This document shows, piece after piece, positions 33,358 to 44,542 of a stretch of DNA of 64,000 nucleotides (the first letter of the stretch is position 1; every line of letters begins with the position of its first letter). This DNA is from an uncultured Methylophilaceae bacterium (GTDB lineage: Bacteria > Pseudomonadota > Gammaproteobacteria > Burkholderiales > Methylophilaceae). The notes under the pieces are model-generated. The model was given only the letters and a program-made list of their open reading frames with translations. It was not told the DNA's origin and did no database searches. A program made the translations under genes and the position numbers. The stretch spans positions 34,902 through 98,901 of the forward strand of contig CAILHX010000003.1 of assembly GCA_903834185.1 (NCBI GenBank). Reading direction: 5' to 3'.

Positions 33358-36300
33358 ATGCCAAAACGTACAGACATCAAATCCATCCTCATCATCGGTG
33401 CCGGCCCTATCATCATCGGTCAGGCCTGTGAATTCGACTATTCCGGTGCGCAAGCATGCAAGGCGTTGAAGGAAGAGGGTTATCGCGTCATTCTTGTGAA
33501 TTCCAACCCGGCCACCATCATGACCGACCCGGAAATGGCGGATGCCACTTACATCGAACCTGTCACCTGGCAGATGCTGGAAAAGATCATCGCTGTGGAA
33601 CGTCCCGATGCGCTGCTGCCCACCATGGGTGGTCAGACTGCATTGAATTGCGCATTGGATCTCGATAAGCACGGCGTGCTGAAAAAATATAACGTTGAGC
33701 TGATTGGTGCTTCCAAAGAAGCCATAGACAAAGCCGAAGACCGGCAAAAATTCAAAGAAGCCATGACCAAGATCGGTCTAGGTTCTGCGCGTTCTGCCAT
33801 GGCGCATAGCCTGGAAGAAGCGTTACAGGTACAAGCCGGTATCGGTTATCCGGCAATCATCCGTCCTTCCTTCACCATGGGTGGTTCTGGCGGCGGTATA
33901 GCCTATAACCGCGAAGAGTTCGTGACTATTTGCGAGCGTGGGCTGGATGCTTCGCCTACCAAGGAGTTGCTGATCGAAGAATCACTGCTCGGATGGAAAG
34001 AATTCGAGATGGAAGTGGTGCGTGACCGTAAGGACAATTGCATCATTATCTGCTCTATCGAAAATCTGGACCCTATGGGTGTACACACCGGCGATTCCAT
34101 TACGGTTGCCCCGGCACAGACCTTATCGGATAAAGAATACCAGATCATGCGTAACGCCTCGATCGCGGTATTGCGTGAGATCGGCGTGGATACCGGAGGG
34201 TCGAATGTGCAGTTCGCCATCAATCCCAAGGATGGCCGCATGATCGTGATCGAGATGAATCCTCGCGTGTCGCGCTCGTCCGCATTAGCATCCAAAGCCA
34301 CCGGTTTCCCCATCGCTAAAGTAGCGGCGAAGCTTGCGGCTGGTTATACGCTGGATGAATTGAAGAATGACATTACCGGTGGCGCTACACCGGCCTCATT
34401 TGAACCTTCAATTGATTACGTCGTCACCAAGATACCGCGTTTTGCCTTTGAAAAATTCCCTCAGGCCGATTCGCGCCTGACTACGCAAATGAAATCCGTA
34501 GGCGAAGTGATGGCGATTGGCCGTACCTTCCAGGAGTCGTTCCAGAAGGCCTTGCGTGGCCTGGAAGTAGGGGTGGACGGGCTGGATGAGATCACCAGCG
34601 ATGTGGATTTGATCGAAAAAGAACTGGGGGCGCCGGGGCCGGAACGTATCTGGTATGTAGGCGATGCGTTCCGTGCAGGTTTAAGCCGTGAACAGGTATT
34701 TGGACATTCCAGCATAGATCCCTGGTTTCTGGCACAGATTGAAGATCTGGTATTGCGCGAGAACATGGTCAAAAGCCGTACCTTGAGCAGTCTGGATAAA
34801 GATGAACTATTCAGGCTGAAACGCGCTGGTTTCTCTGATCGTCGCCTAGCAAAATTGCTGGATACCGACCAGCATGCAGTGCGCGCTTACCGCCATGCAC
34901 TGAATGTAAGACCGGTTTACAAGCGTGTGGATACTTGCGCGGCAGAATTCGCAACGGCGACCGCCTACCTGTATTCCAGCTATGAAGAAGAGTGCGAGGC
35001 ACAACCTACCGCTCGCAAGAAGATCATGGTGTTGGGAGGCGGGCCTAACCGTATCGGCCAAGGCATAGAGTTCGACTACTGTTGCGTGCATGCAGCTTTT
35101 GCCATGCGTGAGGACGGCTATGAAACCATCATGGTCAATTGCAATCCGGAAACGGTCTCTACCGATTACGATACTTCCGATCGTCTGTATTTTGAGCCTT
35201 TGACACTGGAAGATGTGCTGGAGATCGTCAATATTGAAAAGCCTGTCGGCGTGATCGTGCAATACGGCGGGCAAACGCCGCTGAAACTGGCGCGTGACCT
35301 GGAAAAAGCAGGGGTGCCCATTATAGGTACCACGCCGGATGCCATAGACCAGGCCGAGGACCGCGAACGGTTCCAGCAGATGCTGGTGAAATTGAATCTG
35401 AAGCAGCCGCCTAACCGTACTGCCCGTACACCGGATGAAGCGCTGCGCGCTGCCAATGAAATCGGTTATCCGCTGGTGGTACGTCCAAGTTATGTATTGG
35501 GCGGGCGGGCGATGGAGATCGTGCAGGAACAATCCGAGCTCGAGCGCTATATGCGTGAGGCAGTCAAAGTTTCGAATGAGTCGCCGGTACTGCTGGATCG
35601 CTTCCTCAATGATGCCCAGGAAGTGGATGTGGACGCTATTTGCGACGGACACGAAGTGTTGATAGGCGGCATCATGGAGCACGTTGAGCAGGCAGGCGTG
35701 CATTCGGGCGATTCGGCCTGTTCGTTGCCGCCGTATAGCCTCTCTGCCAAGCTGCAGAATGAATTGCGGGTGCAAACGGTCCAGATGGCCAAGGCTTTGG
35801 GCGTGGTGGGATTGATGAACGTGCAGTTCGCCATTCAGGCTGAAACTGTATTCGTGCTGGAAGTCAATCCGAGAGCTTCGCGCACAGTTCCTTTCGTGTC
35901 CAAGGCATGCGGTTTGCAATTGGCCAAAATCGCGGCGCGTTGCATGACGGGTAAAACGCTCAAGCAGCAAGGCGTCACCCGGGAGATCATTCCGCCATAT
36001 TATTCGGTGAAAGAGGCGGTGTTTCCGTTCATCAAATTCCCCGGAGTGGATACCATACTGGGGCCCGAGATGAAGTCCACAGGTGAAGTCATGGGCGTGG
36101 GAGCGACATTTGCCGAAGCTTTTGTGAAGTCGCAACTAGGCGCAGGTACCAAATTACCTACGGGTGGCAAGGCGTTTATCAGCGTGCGGCGTGAGGGTCG
36201 CGAAAAAGTCATCGAGATTGCGCAATCTCTGGTAGATCTGGGCTTCCGATTGGTCGCCACTACAGGTACTGCGGAAGCGCTGGCGGATGCAGGTATCAGT

Positions 36301-36561
36301 GTCACACCGGTGAATAAAGTGACGGAAGGTCGTCCGCATATTGTGGATATGATTAAAAATGGCGATATCAGTTTTATCGTCAACGTGGTGGAAAGCAAAC
36401 GTGCGGTGCAGGATTCCTATGCGATACGGCGTAGTGCCTTGCAACAAAAAGTCACTTACTACACCACTTTGGCTGGCGCCAAGGCGGCATGCGCGGGTAT
36501 GAGACATATTCAGGACTTGACTGTAGAGAGCTTGCAGAATCTGCATAAGAAGCTGTCTTAA
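33358..36561 (+). CDS. carB: Carbamoyl-phosphate synthase large subunit
   Basis: 1067 aa, full length. Two homologous ATP-grasp halves: first half with [17 protein letters not shown] and [20 protein letters not shown], second half with [15 protein letters not shown] and [18 protein letters not shown]; the C-terminal MGS-like allosteric domain (from ~residue 935) includes [11 protein letters not shown]. It follows carA by 13 bp and precedes greA by 23 bp in the common betaproteobacterial order. Confidence 0.97.
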   Translation: MPKRTDIKSILIIGAGPIIIGQACEFDYSGAQACKALKEEGYRVILVNSNPATIMTDPEMADATYIEPVTWQMLEKIIAVERPDALLPTMGGQTALNCALDLDKHGVLKKYNVELIGASKEAIDKAEDRQKFKEAMTKIGLGSARSAMAHSLEEALQVQAGIGYPAIIRPSFTMGGSGGGIAYNREEFVTICERGLDASPTKELLIEESLLGWKEFEMEVVRDRKDNCIIICSIENLDPMGVHTGDSITVAPAQTLSDKEYQIMRNASIAVLREIGVDTGGSNVQFAINPKDGRMIVIEMNPRVSRSSALASKATGFPIAKVAAKLAAGYTLDELKNDITGGATPASFEPSIDYVVTKIPRFAFEKFPQADSRLTTQMKSVGEVMAIGRTFQESFQKALRGLEVGVDGLDEITSDVDLIEKELGAPGPERIWYVGDAFRAGLSREQVFGHSSIDPWFLAQIEDLVLRENMVKSRTLSSLDKDELFRLKRAGFSDRRLAKLLDTDQHAVRAYRHALNVRPVYKRVDTCAAEFATATAYLYSSYEEECEAQPTARKKIMVLGGGPNRIGQGIEFDYCCVHAAFAMREDGYETIMVNCNPETVSTDYDTSDRLYFEPLTLEDVLEIVNIEKPVGVIVQYGGQTPLKLARDLEKAGVPIIGTTPDAIDQAEDRERFQQMLVKLNLKQPPNRTARTPDEALRAANEIGYPLVVRPSYVLGGRAMEIVQEQSELERYMREAVKVSNESPVLLDRFLNDAQEVDVDAICDGHEVLIGGIMEHVEQAGVHSGDSACSLPPYSLSAKLQNELRVQTVQMAKALGVVGLMNVQFAIQAETVFVLEVNPRASRTVPFVSKACGLQLAKIAARCMTGKTLKQQGVTREIIPPYYSVKEAVFPFIKFPGVDTILGPEMKSTGEVMGVGATFAEAFVKSQLGAGTKLPTGGKAFISVRREGREKVIEIAQSLVDLGFRLVATTGTAEALADAGISVTPVNKVTEGRPHIVDMIKNGDISFIVNVVESKRAVQDSYAIRRSALQQKVTYYTTLAGAKAACAGMRHIQDLTVESLQNLHKKLS

Positions 36562-36584
36562 CAGCATTATTTCCGGGGAACGAA

Positions 36585-37067
36585 ATGGCAGTGAATAAAA
36601 TACCGTTGACGGTGCGTGGCGTGGAATTGATGCGTGCCGAATTGCAAAACTTGCGTAGCGTGGAACGCCCCAAGGTGATAGCGGCGATCGCCGAGGCAAG
36701 ATCGCATGGCGATTTGTCGGAAAACGCGGAATATGACGCTGCCAAAGAGCGTCAGAGCTTTATCGAAGGACGGCTGGCAGAGCTTGAAGCCAAGCTCTCC
36801 AGCGCCCAGATCATTGACCCTTCGACATTGGACGCGGATGGGCGTTGTGTTTTTGGCGCAACCATAGATCTGGAAGATGTGGAAAGTGGCGACACGGTCA
36901 CTTATCAGATCGTGGGAGAAGACGAAGCTGATATCAAACAGGGCAAAATCTCGGTGAGTTCTCCGATTGCGCGTGCCCTGATCGGTAAATCAGAGGGCGA
37001 CGTTGCTGAAGTGAACGCGCCTGGAGGGATTCGTTCTTATGAGATCGTGGAAGTACATTATATCTAG
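36585..37067 (+). CDS. greA: Transcription elongation factor GreA
   Basis: 160 aa. N-terminal coiled coil with SHGDLSENAEYDAAKERQ (the acidic tip inserted into the RNA polymerase channel) and C-terminal FKBP-like domain with SPIARALIGKSEGDVAEVNAPGG. Rescues backtracked RNA polymerase. Cotranscription with carB and the downstream membrane protein gene is likely from the spacing. Confidence 0.96.
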   Translation: MAVNKIPLTVRGVELMRAELQNLRSVERPKVIAAIAEARSHGDLSENAEYDAAKERQSFIEGRLAELEAKLSSAQIIDPSTLDADGRCVFGATIDLEDVESGDTVTYQIVGEDEADIKQGKISVSSPIARALIGKSEGDVAEVNAPGGIRSYEIVEVHYI

Positions 37068-37075
37068 GAGCCTGT

Positions 37076-37528
37076 ATGCAACGCCTGTTTGATCAGGTTG
37101 TCCTGTTGTTGACCACCGCATGGGTAGGCGCGTTGTGGGCGACAGGGGCGCTTGCTGTGCAGGTGCTGTTCAGTAATCTGGACCATACCATCGCCGGGGC
37201 ACTGGCAGGCCAGATGTTTACCTGGCTGGCCTATTTCGGCATCGTTGCTGCGTTTATTCTGATGATACATCGGGTGTTCAACTTCGGCATAGAAGCACTC
37301 AAGCAAGCCTATTTCTGGATTCTTGCGGCCATGCTGCTGTTGATATTGGCCGGGCAGTTCGGCATACAACCGATCCTGGCACATCTTAAATCACAGGCGG
37401 GGGCTGTGGATGTGATGCAAAGTGTATTTGCTGATCGTTTCAAGCACTGGCATGGCATAGCCAGCGTTGCTTATCTGGTTGAATGCATACTCGGCGGCGC
37501 ACTGGTACTGAAGACTAGGGCAGGGTAA
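37076..37528 (+). CDS. DUF4149-like inner-membrane protein
   Basis: 150 aa with four predicted helices (VVLLLTTAWVGALWATGAL, FTWLAYFGIVAAFILMIHRVF, FWILAAMLLLILAGQFGI, IASVAYLVECILGGALVL). The pattern and its place after greA fit DUF4149 proteins, whose function is unknown. The 3' end overlaps the convergent yhbY gene by 14 bp. Confidence 0.75.
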   Translation: MQRLFDQVVLLLTTAWVGALWATGALAVQVLFSNLDHTIAGALAGQMFTWLAYFGIVAAFILMIHRVFNFGIEALKQAYFWILAAMLLLILAGQFGIQPILAHLKSQAGAVDVMQSVFADRFKHWHGIASVAYLVECILGGALVLKTRAG

Positions 37529-37808
37529 TGTGCGGTTTCTCCGCACGCCGGTAAACCATCAGTTGTTTTCCGATATGCTGCACTGCAGTTGCCCCTAGCT
37601 GTTCGCATATTTGCTGTAAGATTTGTGCACGGGTTTCGCGTTGATCGCTTAGTACCTTTATTTTAATAAGTTCGTGCGCTTTCAGACTCACATCGATTTC
37701 TTTCAACACTTCTTCTGACAAGCCTTTGTTGCCTATCATGACCACTGGATTGAGCGCATGACCGGCAGCGCGTAAAAAACTGATTTGCTTGGAGTTAAGT
37801 TTTAACAT
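37515..37808 (-). CDS. yhbY: CRM-domain RNA-binding protein YhbY
   Basis: 97-aa ribosome-assembly factor. The CRM fold signature is in [28 protein letters not shown] with the GxxG loop (GNKG). The ATG at 37808 gives the standard start [14 protein letters not shown]; a much longer upstream reading frame is only antisense to rlmE. Divergent from rlmE, the usual pairing. Confidence 0.92.
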   Translation of the reverse strand: MLKLNSKQISFLRAAGHALNPVVMIGNKGLSEEVLKEIDVSLKAHELIKIKVLSDQRETRAQILQQICEQLGATAVQHIGKQLMVYRRAEKPHITLP

Positions 37809-37856
37809 GTGCTTCTTTCTATAAAGGTGCATTATAACAAACGGTCGAAACACAAA

Positions 37857-38483
37857 ATGAAAAGAACCAGAACCAGCAAAGCCTGGATGCGCGAGCATCT
37901 CAACGACGAGTTCGTTAAACTTGCCAACAAGCAGGGTTACCGTTCGCGTGCCGCTTACAAGCTGATGGAGCTGGACGACAAAGATAAACTGATCAGACCC
38001 GGAATTACGGTGGTCGATCTGGGTGCTGCCCCCGGTAGCTGGTCGCAAGTGGTTGTGGAACGGCTGCATGGCAATGGGCGGGTGATTGCGCTTGATTTGC
38101 TGGAAATGCAGCCTATGCGCGGTGTTGAATTCATTCAGGGCGACTTCACTGAGAGCGCAGTGCTGAAACAGCTGGAGCAATCGCTTAATAGCACCAAGAT
38201 AGACCTTGTAATTTCCGATATGTCCCCCAACATGAGTGGAGTAGAACTGGTTGATCAGGCGCGGGCGATTCATCTTACCGAACTGGCTCTGGAATTTGCT
38301 GTGCACTGGTTGCAACCGAATGGACGTTTCCTGGTCAAAACTTTTATCGGTAGTGGATTCGATGAGACAGTCGCCGCCACGCGCCGCTATTTTGATAAGG
38401 TGATGACGCGCAAACCCAAAGCCTCGCGAGATCGTAGCAGTGAAGTCTATTTGCTGGGCCTGGGACGTAATACGCTGATGTAG
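37857..38483 (+). CDS. rlmE: 23S rRNA (uridine-2'-O) methyltransferase RlmE (FtsJ)
   Basis: 208 aa. SAM loop [18 protein letters not shown] catalytic residues in [34 protein letters not shown] and [10 protein letters not shown]. Methylates U2552 of 23S rRNA in E. coli. The start ([15 protein letters not shown]) matches the family; upstream codons are in the yhbY-rlmE gap. ftsH follows after 84 bp. Confidence 0.95.
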   Translation: MKRTRTSKAWMREHLNDEFVKLANKQGYRSRAAYKLMELDDKDKLIRPGITVVDLGAAPGSWSQVVVERLHGNGRVIALDLLEMQPMRGVEFIQGDFTESAVLKQLEQSLNSTKIDLVISDMSPNMSGVELVDQARAIHLTELALEFAVHWLQPNGRFLVKTFIGSGFDETVAATRRYFDKVMTRKPKASRDRSSEVYLLGLGRNTLM

Positions 38484-38567
38484 CTGCTATGGTGCGTAAG
38501 TGCAACAAAGCAAACAAACTGTATTCGGTTTAGAATAGGCCGTACTTTTCAATTTTGAAAGCATAAC

Positions 38568-40469
38568 GTGAACAACATATTAAGAAATATCGCTATCTGG
38601 GTGCTGGTGGCACTGGTGCTGATGTCCGTGTTCAACCAGTTCGGCTTGCAGCACAACACCGATGCCAAAGAGATCACTTACTCTGCCTTTCTCAATGAAG
38701 TCAAACAGGGCAATATTTCCAGCGTCACCATTCAAGGTCATGTGCTGCATGGTAAGGAAACCAGCGGCAAAACCCTGACTACTTTTGCGCCGCAGGATAT
38801 GTGGCTGATCTCTGATCTGCTCAAGAACAATGTCACGGTGGATGCCAAGCCGCCGGAAGAACCATCCATGTTGATGAATGTTTTTGTCTCCTGGTTCCCC
38901 ATGTTGTTGCTCATCGGTGTATGGGTATTCTTCATGCGCCAGATGCAGGGCGGTGGCAAGGGTGGTGCGTTCTCCTTCGGCAAAAGCAAAGCACGTTTGC
39001 TGGATGAAGAGAACAACCAGGTGACTTTTGCCGATGTGGCAGGTTGTGATGAAGCCAAGGAAGAAGTGTCTGAATTGGTCGAATTCCTGCGCGACCCTAC
39101 CAAATTCCAGAAACTGGGTGGTCGTATCCCGCGCGGTGTGTTGATGGTAGGTAATCCGGGTACTGGTAAAACTTTGCTGGCACGTGCCATTGCGGGCGAG
39201 GCCAAAGTACCGTTCTTTAGTATCTCCGGTTCCGACTTTGTCGAAATGTTCGTCGGTGTAGGCGCTGCACGAGTTCGCGACATGTTCGAACAAGCCAAGA
39301 AAAACGCTCCTTGCATCATTTTCATCGATGAAATTGACGCAGTAGGTCGTCAACGCGGTGCCGGTTTGGGTGGCGGCAACGATGAGCGCGAGCAAACATT
39401 GAATCAGATGCTGGTGGAAATGGACGGGTTTGAAGCCAGCGTCGGCGTAATCGTGATTGCTGCGACCAACCGGCCTGACGTTCTCGACCCCGCATTATTG
39501 CGCCCCGGTCGTTTTGACCGGCAGGTGGTGGTGCCACTGCCTGATATTCGCGGGCGTGAGCAGATTCTGCTGGTTCATATGCGCAAGGTGCCTATAGATG
39601 CCGATGTTAAGGCCGATATCATCGCGCGCGGTACGCCGGGATTCTCGGGTGCTGATCTGGCGAACCTGGTCAACGAAGCAGCCCTGTTTGCCGCACGCTT
39701 TAACAAGCGCGTGGTCGATATGCTTGATTTTGAAAAAGCCAAAGATAAAATCATGATGGGTGCAGAGCGGCGCAGCATGGTGATGAGCGAAGATGAAAAG
39801 AAAAACACGGCATATCACGAGTCCGGCCATGCCGTGGTCGCCAAGTTATTGCCCAAGGCTGATCCGGTACACAAAGTCACCATCATTCCACGTGGTCGCG
39901 CGCTGGGCGTGACCATGCAGTTGCCTGAGGAAGACCGTTACGCGCATGACAAGGAGTTTCTGCTGAACCGTATCGCCATCATGTTTGGCGGCCGCATTGC
40001 AGAAGAGATCTTCATGAATCAGATGACTACTGGCGCATCCAATGATTTTGAACGTGCCACGCAACTGGCACGGGATATGGTGACGCGCTATGGAATGTCG
40101 GAAGCGCTAGGGCCTATGGTGTACGGCGAGAACGAGGGCGAAGTGTTTCTTGGACGCTCCGTCACCACCACCAAGAATGTATCGGAATCAACGATGCAGA
40201 AAGTGGATGCTGAGATCCGCCGCATCATCGACGAGCAATATGCACTGGCACGCAAACTGCTGGAAGATAATCGGGATAAGGTTGAAGCCATGACCAAAGC
40301 GCTGCTGGAATGGGAAACACTGGATGCCGAACAGATCAATGACATCATGGAAGGCAATGCACCGCGTCCTCCCAAGCCGGTACCGGTGAAGCCTACTGTG
40401 CCGCCTTCTGATAATGATGCTTCAGGCGTAACCGTGAGCATTTCCAGCAAGCCCGCTCAGGGAACCTGA
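38568..40469 (+). CDS. ftsH: ATP-dependent zinc metalloprotease FtsH
   Basis: 633 aa, GTG start. Two membrane helices (residues ~5-22 and ~100-122) flank a periplasmic domain; AAA+ module with Walker [17 protein letters not shown], Walker [18 protein letters not shown] and second region of homology [16 protein letters not shown]; zinc protease motif HESGHAVV and downstream Asp ligand region [18 protein letters not shown]. Degrades misfolded membrane proteins and short-lived regulators. The C-terminal tail is Pro-rich. Confidence 0.97.
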   Translation: MNNILRNIAIWVLVALVLMSVFNQFGLQHNTDAKEITYSAFLNEVKQGNISSVTIQGHVLHGKETSGKTLTTFAPQDMWLISDLLKNNVTVDAKPPEEPSMLMNVFVSWFPMLLLIGVWVFFMRQMQGGGKGGAFSFGKSKARLLDEENNQVTFADVAGCDEAKEEVSELVEFLRDPTKFQKLGGRIPRGVLMVGNPGTGKTLLARAIAGEAKVPFFSISGSDFVEMFVGVGAARVRDMFEQAKKNAPCIIFIDEIDAVGRQRGAGLGGGNDEREQTLNQMLVEMDGFEASVGVIVIAATNRPDVLDPALLRPGRFDRQVVVPLPDIRGREQILLVHMRKVPIDADVKADIIARGTPGFSGADLANLVNEAALFAARFNKRVVDMLDFEKAKDKIMMGAERRSMVMSEDEKKNTAYHESGHAVVAKLLPKADPVHKVTIIPRGRALGVTMQLPEEDRYAHDKEFLLNRIAIMFGGRIAEEIFMNQMTTGASNDFERATQLARDMVTRYGMSEALGPMVYGENEGEVFLGRSVTTTKNVSESTMQKVDAEIRRIIDEQYALARKLLEDNRDKVEAMTKALLEWETLDAEQINDIMEGNAPRPPKPVPVKPTVPPSDNDASGVTVSISSKPAQGT

Positions 40470-40476
40470 AAGAAAG

Positions 40477-40524
40477 CAGGGGCTGGCGGATGGGGATGAG
40501 AAATTCCCTTTGCCCCAGCCTCTG
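40477..40524 (+). other. Hairpin covering the folP ribosome-binding region
   Basis: CAGGGGCTGG (40477-40486) pairs with CCAGCCTCTG (40515-40524), 10 bp with one G-U, enclosing a 28-nt loop with a smaller GGGA/TCCC stem. It ends 6 nt before the chosen folP ATG, where the Shine-Dalgarno would be, and no T run follows, so it is not a terminator. Possible translational control is inference. Confidence 0.45.
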
Positions 40525-40530
40525 GCATCT

Positions 40531-41370
40531 ATGTTCTCCTGCGGCAGATTTCAGCTCGAACTCACTCGTCCATTACTCATGGGCATCATCAATGTCACCC
40601 CCGATTCATTCTCCGATGGCGGTCTCTATGCCGATACCCAGGCGGCCATCGCCCATGGTTTGAAGCTGGTGGAAGAAGGTGCGGATATCCTGGATATAGG
40701 GGGTGAGTCCACCCGTCCGGGAGCAACGCCGGTAGCATTGGAACAGGAATTGCAGCGCGTATTGCCGGTGATCAAAGGTTTGAGCCAGCACATCGCCATC
40801 CCCATTTCCATAGATAGTTACAAGCCGCAAGTAATGCGAGCCGCCCTTGCTGCAGGCGCCAGCATCGTCAATGATGTGCGTGCTTTGCAGGAGCCGGGCG
40901 CAATTGACGTGGTGGCTGAGAGTGATGCCGGTGTTTGCCTGATGCATGCGCAGGGTACACCACAAAATATGCAGGATAATCCGCAGTATGACGATGTGGT
41001 ATCGGAAGTGGCAGCATTTCTGCGAGCACGTGCACAGGCATTGCTTGATGCCGGAGTGTCGAAGGATCGCATCTGCATAGATCCCGGATTCGGTTTTGGT
41101 AAGAGAAGCTGTCACAATATCGCTTTGCTTAAACAATTACCGCGACTGTGTGGCTTGGGCTACCCAGTGCTGGCGGGCCTTTCGCGCAAGTCGGTGTTGG
41201 GGCAGATCGCTGGTGGTGAAGTCGAAAACCGGCTGGCGGCCAGTATCGCAGCCGCAATGATCGCAGCGATGAAAGGTGCTGCTATCATCCGTGTACATGA
41301 TGTGAAGGCGACCGCAGATGCACTCAAAGTCGTGCAGGCGATGGATATGAATTTGGAAAACAGGCAATGA
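40531..41370 (+). CDS. folP: Dihydropteroate synthase
   Basis: 279-aa folate-pathway TIM barrel joining p-aminobenzoate to the pterin pyrophosphate; target of sulfonamides. [17 protein letters not shown] and [14 protein letters not shown] are the two signature loops. [17 protein letters not shown] and GLSRKS hold the pterin/pABA site. ATG at 40531 is preferred to a TTG at 40510 by family length. Stop overlaps glmM start (ATGA). Confidence 0.95.
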   Translation: MFSCGRFQLELTRPLLMGIINVTPDSFSDGGLYADTQAAIAHGLKLVEEGADILDIGGESTRPGATPVALEQELQRVLPVIKGLSQHIAIPISIDSYKPQVMRAALAAGASIVNDVRALQEPGAIDVVAESDAGVCLMHAQGTPQNMQDNPQYDDVVSEVAAFLRARAQALLDAGVSKDRICIDPGFGFGKRSCHNIALLKQLPRLCGLGYPVLAGLSRKSVLGQIAGGEVENRLAASIAAAMIAAMKGAAIIRVHDVKATADALKVVQAMDMNLENRQ

Positions 41371-42722
41371 GCAGAAAATATTTTGGAACCGATGGTATCC
41401 GCGGACGCGTAGGTGAGGCGCCCATTACCCCGGACTTTATGATGCGTCTGGGGTATGCCGCTGGTCGTGTATTAACCGGCATCGATGGTCACCTGGCAGC
41501 GGGTGCGCATCCTACAGTTGTCATCGGCAAGGATACGCGTATTTCAGGGTATATGCTGGAATCTGCCTTGCAAGCAGGTTTGTCGGCTGCAGGTGTTGAT
41601 GTATTGCTTACCGGCCCCATGCCTACGCCGGCAATCGCGTATCTGACACGCGCTTTAAGAGCCCAGGCCGGTATCGTCATTTCTGCCTCGCATAATCCGT
41701 TTGAAGATAATGGCATCAAATTTTTTTCCGGCTTTGGCACCAAACTAGCCGATGACATCGAGTGCAGTATCGAGACCGCACTGGATCAGCCCATGCCGGT
41801 ACAACCATCCGCCAAGCTGGGCAAGGCACGGCGTATCAACGACGCGGTCGGGCGTTATATCGAATTTTGCAAAAGTACGTTTCCCAATGATCTCGATCTG
41901 CGCGGTTTGAAAATCGTTGTGGATTGCGCCCATGGCGCTGCCTATCACATTGCCCCGCATGTGCTGCATGAGTTAGGGGCTGAGGTGGTGAGTCTTGCGG
42001 TGCATCCCGATGGCCTTAATATCAATCAGGAATGCGGTTCTACGCATCCGCAGGCCATGCAGCACGCGGTGATTGATAATGGCGCAGATCTGGGCATCGC
42101 ATTGGACGGAGACGGCGACAGGTTGATTATGGCCGATAGTACTGGCAAGTTGCTGGATGGTGACGAACTGTTGTTCATCATTGCTGCGCATAGGCAGCGT
42201 TCCGGTCTATTGCAGGGCGGCGTGGTGGGCACGCTAATGACCAATCTCGCATTTGAGCATGCCATAGCCAAGCTCGGGATCCCTTTTGTTCGTGCACAGG
42301 TTGGTGACCGTTACGTACTGGAAACGATGAATGAAAAACAGTGGTTGCTGGGAGGGGAGAATTCAGGCCATATCCTGTGCATGGATAAGCATACCAGCGG
42401 TGATGGCATTATTGCTGCATTGCAAGTTCTGGCAGCGATCTGCGAAGGCAAAAGCAGTTTGCAGGCGCTTTCGTCAGCATTGACTTTATATCCTCAGGTG
42501 CTGGTGAATGTAACCGTTAAAGATAAGATTGATCTGGATGGAAATTCCAAGATTCAGTCCGCTGTACAAAACGCAGAGCAGGAGCTGAACGGAACGGGAC
42601 GTGTGTTACTGCGTGCCTCGGGCACAGAGCCCAAGATACGGGTGATGGTGGAAGGGCAGCAACGCCAGCAGGTCGAAATGCTGGCTGGCAGAATTGCCGA
42701 AGTGGTGAGTTCTGCATGCTAA
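41367..42722 (+). CDS. glmM: Phosphoglucosamine mutase
   Basis: 451 aa. Converts glucosamine-6-P to glucosamine-1-P for peptidoglycan and LPS. N-terminal [14 protein letters not shown]; phosphoserine loop [15 protein letters not shown]; metal loop [11 protein letters not shown]; sugar loop GGENSGHI; phosphate loop [15 protein letters not shown]. ftsH-folP-glmM order is widely conserved in proteobacteria. Confidence 0.97.
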   Translation: MSRKYFGTDGIRGRVGEAPITPDFMMRLGYAAGRVLTGIDGHLAAGAHPTVVIGKDTRISGYMLESALQAGLSAAGVDVLLTGPMPTPAIAYLTRALRAQAGIVISASHNPFEDNGIKFFSGFGTKLADDIECSIETALDQPMPVQPSAKLGKARRINDAVGRYIEFCKSTFPNDLDLRGLKIVVDCAHGAAYHIAPHVLHELGAEVVSLAVHPDGLNINQECGSTHPQAMQHAVIDNGADLGIALDGDGDRLIMADSTGKLLDGDELLFIIAAHRQRSGLLQGGVVGTLMTNLAFEHAIAKLGIPFVRAQVGDRYVLETMNEKQWLLGGENSGHILCMDKHTSGDGIIAALQVLAAICEGKSSLQALSSALTLYPQVLVNVTVKDKIDLDGNSKIQSAVQNAEQELNGTGRVLLRASGTEPKIRVMVEGQQRQQVEMLAGRIAEVVSSAC

Positions 42723-42824
42723 TGGGTAATAATTTCTAGGAAATTCAAGCTATCTGTATGATGTAAAATGTATTCTTCACCAGAAATACATATAAGCTAA
42801 ACAATTCTGCAACATAAAAGCGCC

Positions 42825-44024
42825 ATGCTTCGCGGCATGGATGATTTTCCCGCTCAGCTTCTAGCCCAGTCTTTAAAAGTCCCCCCCCATATCGCACTGG
42901 TGACCGAGACATGGCCGCCAGAAATCAATGGTGTCGCCATGACACTTTCACGTTTGGCGCACGGTTTGAGCATGCGCGGCTGGAAAGTCACCTTGGTCAG
43001 GCCTCGCCAACGCGTAGAATCTACGGATCAACATGACCACATTCTGGTACCCGGGTTGCCTATCCCTGGCTACGCCGGTTTGCGCTTTGGTTTGCCGGTA
43101 CGCAATACCTTGTTGCGATTGTGGACCAAACAACGTCCCGATGTGGTGCATATAGCGACTGAGGGGCCATTGGGTTGGGCGGCACTCAAAGTGGCAAAGA
43201 AGCTTCAGTTACCTATAACCTCCAGTTTTCATACCAACTTTCATCGGTATTGTCGGCATTATCGTCTGGGTAGTATCCGTCGCTCTGTAGAGCGCTATTT
43301 GCGCGACTTTCATAATCAGGCCAGTTGCACCATGACTCCAAACGAGGCGCTTTCACAATCGCTTCGCCAGGAAGGCTATCGCAATGTTCATACCGTTGGG
43401 CGAGGTATAGATGCAGAGCTGTTTAACCCACGCCATCGCAGCGAAGCTTTACGCAAACAATGGGGGGTAACGCCAGACGATCTGGTCGTGATTCATGTCG
43501 GCAGAATCGCAGCGGAGAAGAATTTGCAGGCTGCGGCCGATACCTTCGACCAAATCGTCCTGACCCAGCCCAATGCAAAAATGGTATGGGTGGGCGATGG
43601 TCCGCAATTGAAATCCATCAGCAAACGCTACCCGAATCATATTTTTACCGGTTCCAAATTAGGACTTGAACTGGCTGAACATTATGCATCGGCAGATATG
43701 TTTCTGTTTCCCAGCATGACCGAGACTTTTGGCAATGTTGTACTGGAAGCGATGTCTAGCGGCCTTGCTGTGGTGGCTTATCGCTATGCGGCAGCCGAAA
43801 CCTACATCAGCGATGGCAAAAGCGGCTTGCTTGCGGAGTTTGGCGACTTGCAGCAATTTCAGCAACAAGCGAAGTCTTTAACCGGAAATTTAAGAGCGAT
43901 CAGGTCGGTTGGAGCATCTGCACGCAAGGCAATAGAAGATCAACCATGGGATGAGGTTTGCATGAAATTCGAATCCCTGTTGCAAGCTGCTGTGAAAGGA
44001 GAAGCGCTATGTCTCACCGCCTAG
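42825..44024 (+). CDS. GT4-family glycosyltransferase (lipid or cell-envelope)
   Basis: 399 aa, GT-B fold. N-terminal acceptor domain with IALVTETWPPEINGVAMTLSRLAHGL and SSFHTNFHRYCRHYRLG; C-terminal nucleotide-sugar domain with VIHVGRIAAEKNLQAA and the E-x7-E motif in SMTETFGNVVLEAMSSGLAVVAY. The acceptor half resembles mannosyl/glucosyl transferases acting on lipid acceptors, but the substrate is not determinable. It overlaps the PAP2 phosphatase gene by 16 bp. A hairpin CCATGC/GCATGG (42823-42840) encloses the start codon. No clear Shine-Dalgarno. Confidence 0.85.
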   Translation: MLRGMDDFPAQLLAQSLKVPPHIALVTETWPPEINGVAMTLSRLAHGLSMRGWKVTLVRPRQRVESTDQHDHILVPGLPIPGYAGLRFGLPVRNTLLRLWTKQRPDVVHIATEGPLGWAALKVAKKLQLPITSSFHTNFHRYCRHYRLGSIRRSVERYLRDFHNQASCTMTPNEALSQSLRQEGYRNVHTVGRGIDAELFNPRHRSEALRKQWGVTPDDLVVIHVGRIAAEKNLQAAADTFDQIVLTQPNAKMVWVGDGPQLKSISKRYPNHIFTGSKLGLELAEHYASADMFLFPSMTETFGNVVLEAMSSGLAVVAYRYAAAETYISDGKSGLLAEFGDLQQFQQQAKSLTGNLRAIRSVGASARKAIEDQPWDEVCMKFESLLQAAVKGEALCLTA

Positions 44025-44542
44025 ATATGTATCTGCATCGGTTTAACGAGATTGACGAATACCTGTGCGTGACATTCAACCGTACCAGCCGTCATAGCTG
44101 GGTGCGCATGCTATTCCGCACGGTAAGCCGTCTGGGAGATGGCGTGTTCTGGTATACCTTGATGGGCGGCATACTCGCCTCACAACTGTCTGCCGGAATC
44201 GTGCCGGTCTTGCATATGGCGATCGCCGGATTGGCTGCGACATTGACCTACAAAAGCATCAAGGGTAGAGCATCGCGTCCCCGTCCTTACGAAGTGATCC
44301 AATCTATAAATTTGGGCATGATGCCGCTGGATCGATTCAGTTTTCCGTCAGGTCATACCTTGCATGCGGTGGTATTTTCACTGGTTGCGATATCCTACTA
44401 CCCGGCTCTGGCTTGGGTGCTCGTGCCATTTACCTTATTGGTCGCAATGTCACGTGTGGTGCTTGGTTTGCATTACCCTACAGATGTACTCGTGGGCGCT
44501 TTGCTTGGCGGCATCATCGCCAAATTGTTCATGATGTTCTGA
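44009..44542 (+). CDS. PAP2-family membrane phosphatase
   Basis: 177 aa, several membrane helices. The three-part phosphatase signature is visible: KSIKGRASRPRP (motif 1), PSGHTLHAVVFSL (motif 2, PSGH) and SRVVLGLHYPTDVLVGALLG (motif 3). Such enzymes dephosphorylate phosphatidic acid or undecaprenyl-PP. ATG at 44009 is inside the GT4 gene end, so the two are coupled. Given neighbours that make or use diacylglycerol, phosphatidate is the plausible substrate. The last 70 bp overlap the convergent phospholipase C gene. Confidence 0.9.
   Translation: MSHRLDMYLHRFNEIDEYLCVTFNRTSRHSWVRMLFRTVSRLGDGVFWYTLMGGILASQLSAGIVPVLHMAIAGLAATLTYKSIKGRASRPRPYEVIQSINLGMMPLDRFSFPSGHTLHAVVFSLVAISYYPALAWVLVPFTLLVAMSRVVLGLHYPTDVLVGALLGGIIAKLFMMF

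Noticed and set aside
34846..36135. 429-aa minus-strand frame inside carB
   Set aside because: Antisense shadow of a highly conserved carB; composition (His/Arg-rich) is typical of such shadows.
37809..38315. N-terminal 169-residue extension of yhbY
   Set aside because: It lies antisense to rlmE, and YhbY homologues begin at MLKLNSK.
42741..42780. Possible Pho box before the first GT4 gene (ATTCAAG-CTAT-CTGTATG with TATTCT 10 bp on)
   Set aside because: Spacing fits, but only the CTGT part matches the consensus and the first half-site is poor; not counted with the five sites.
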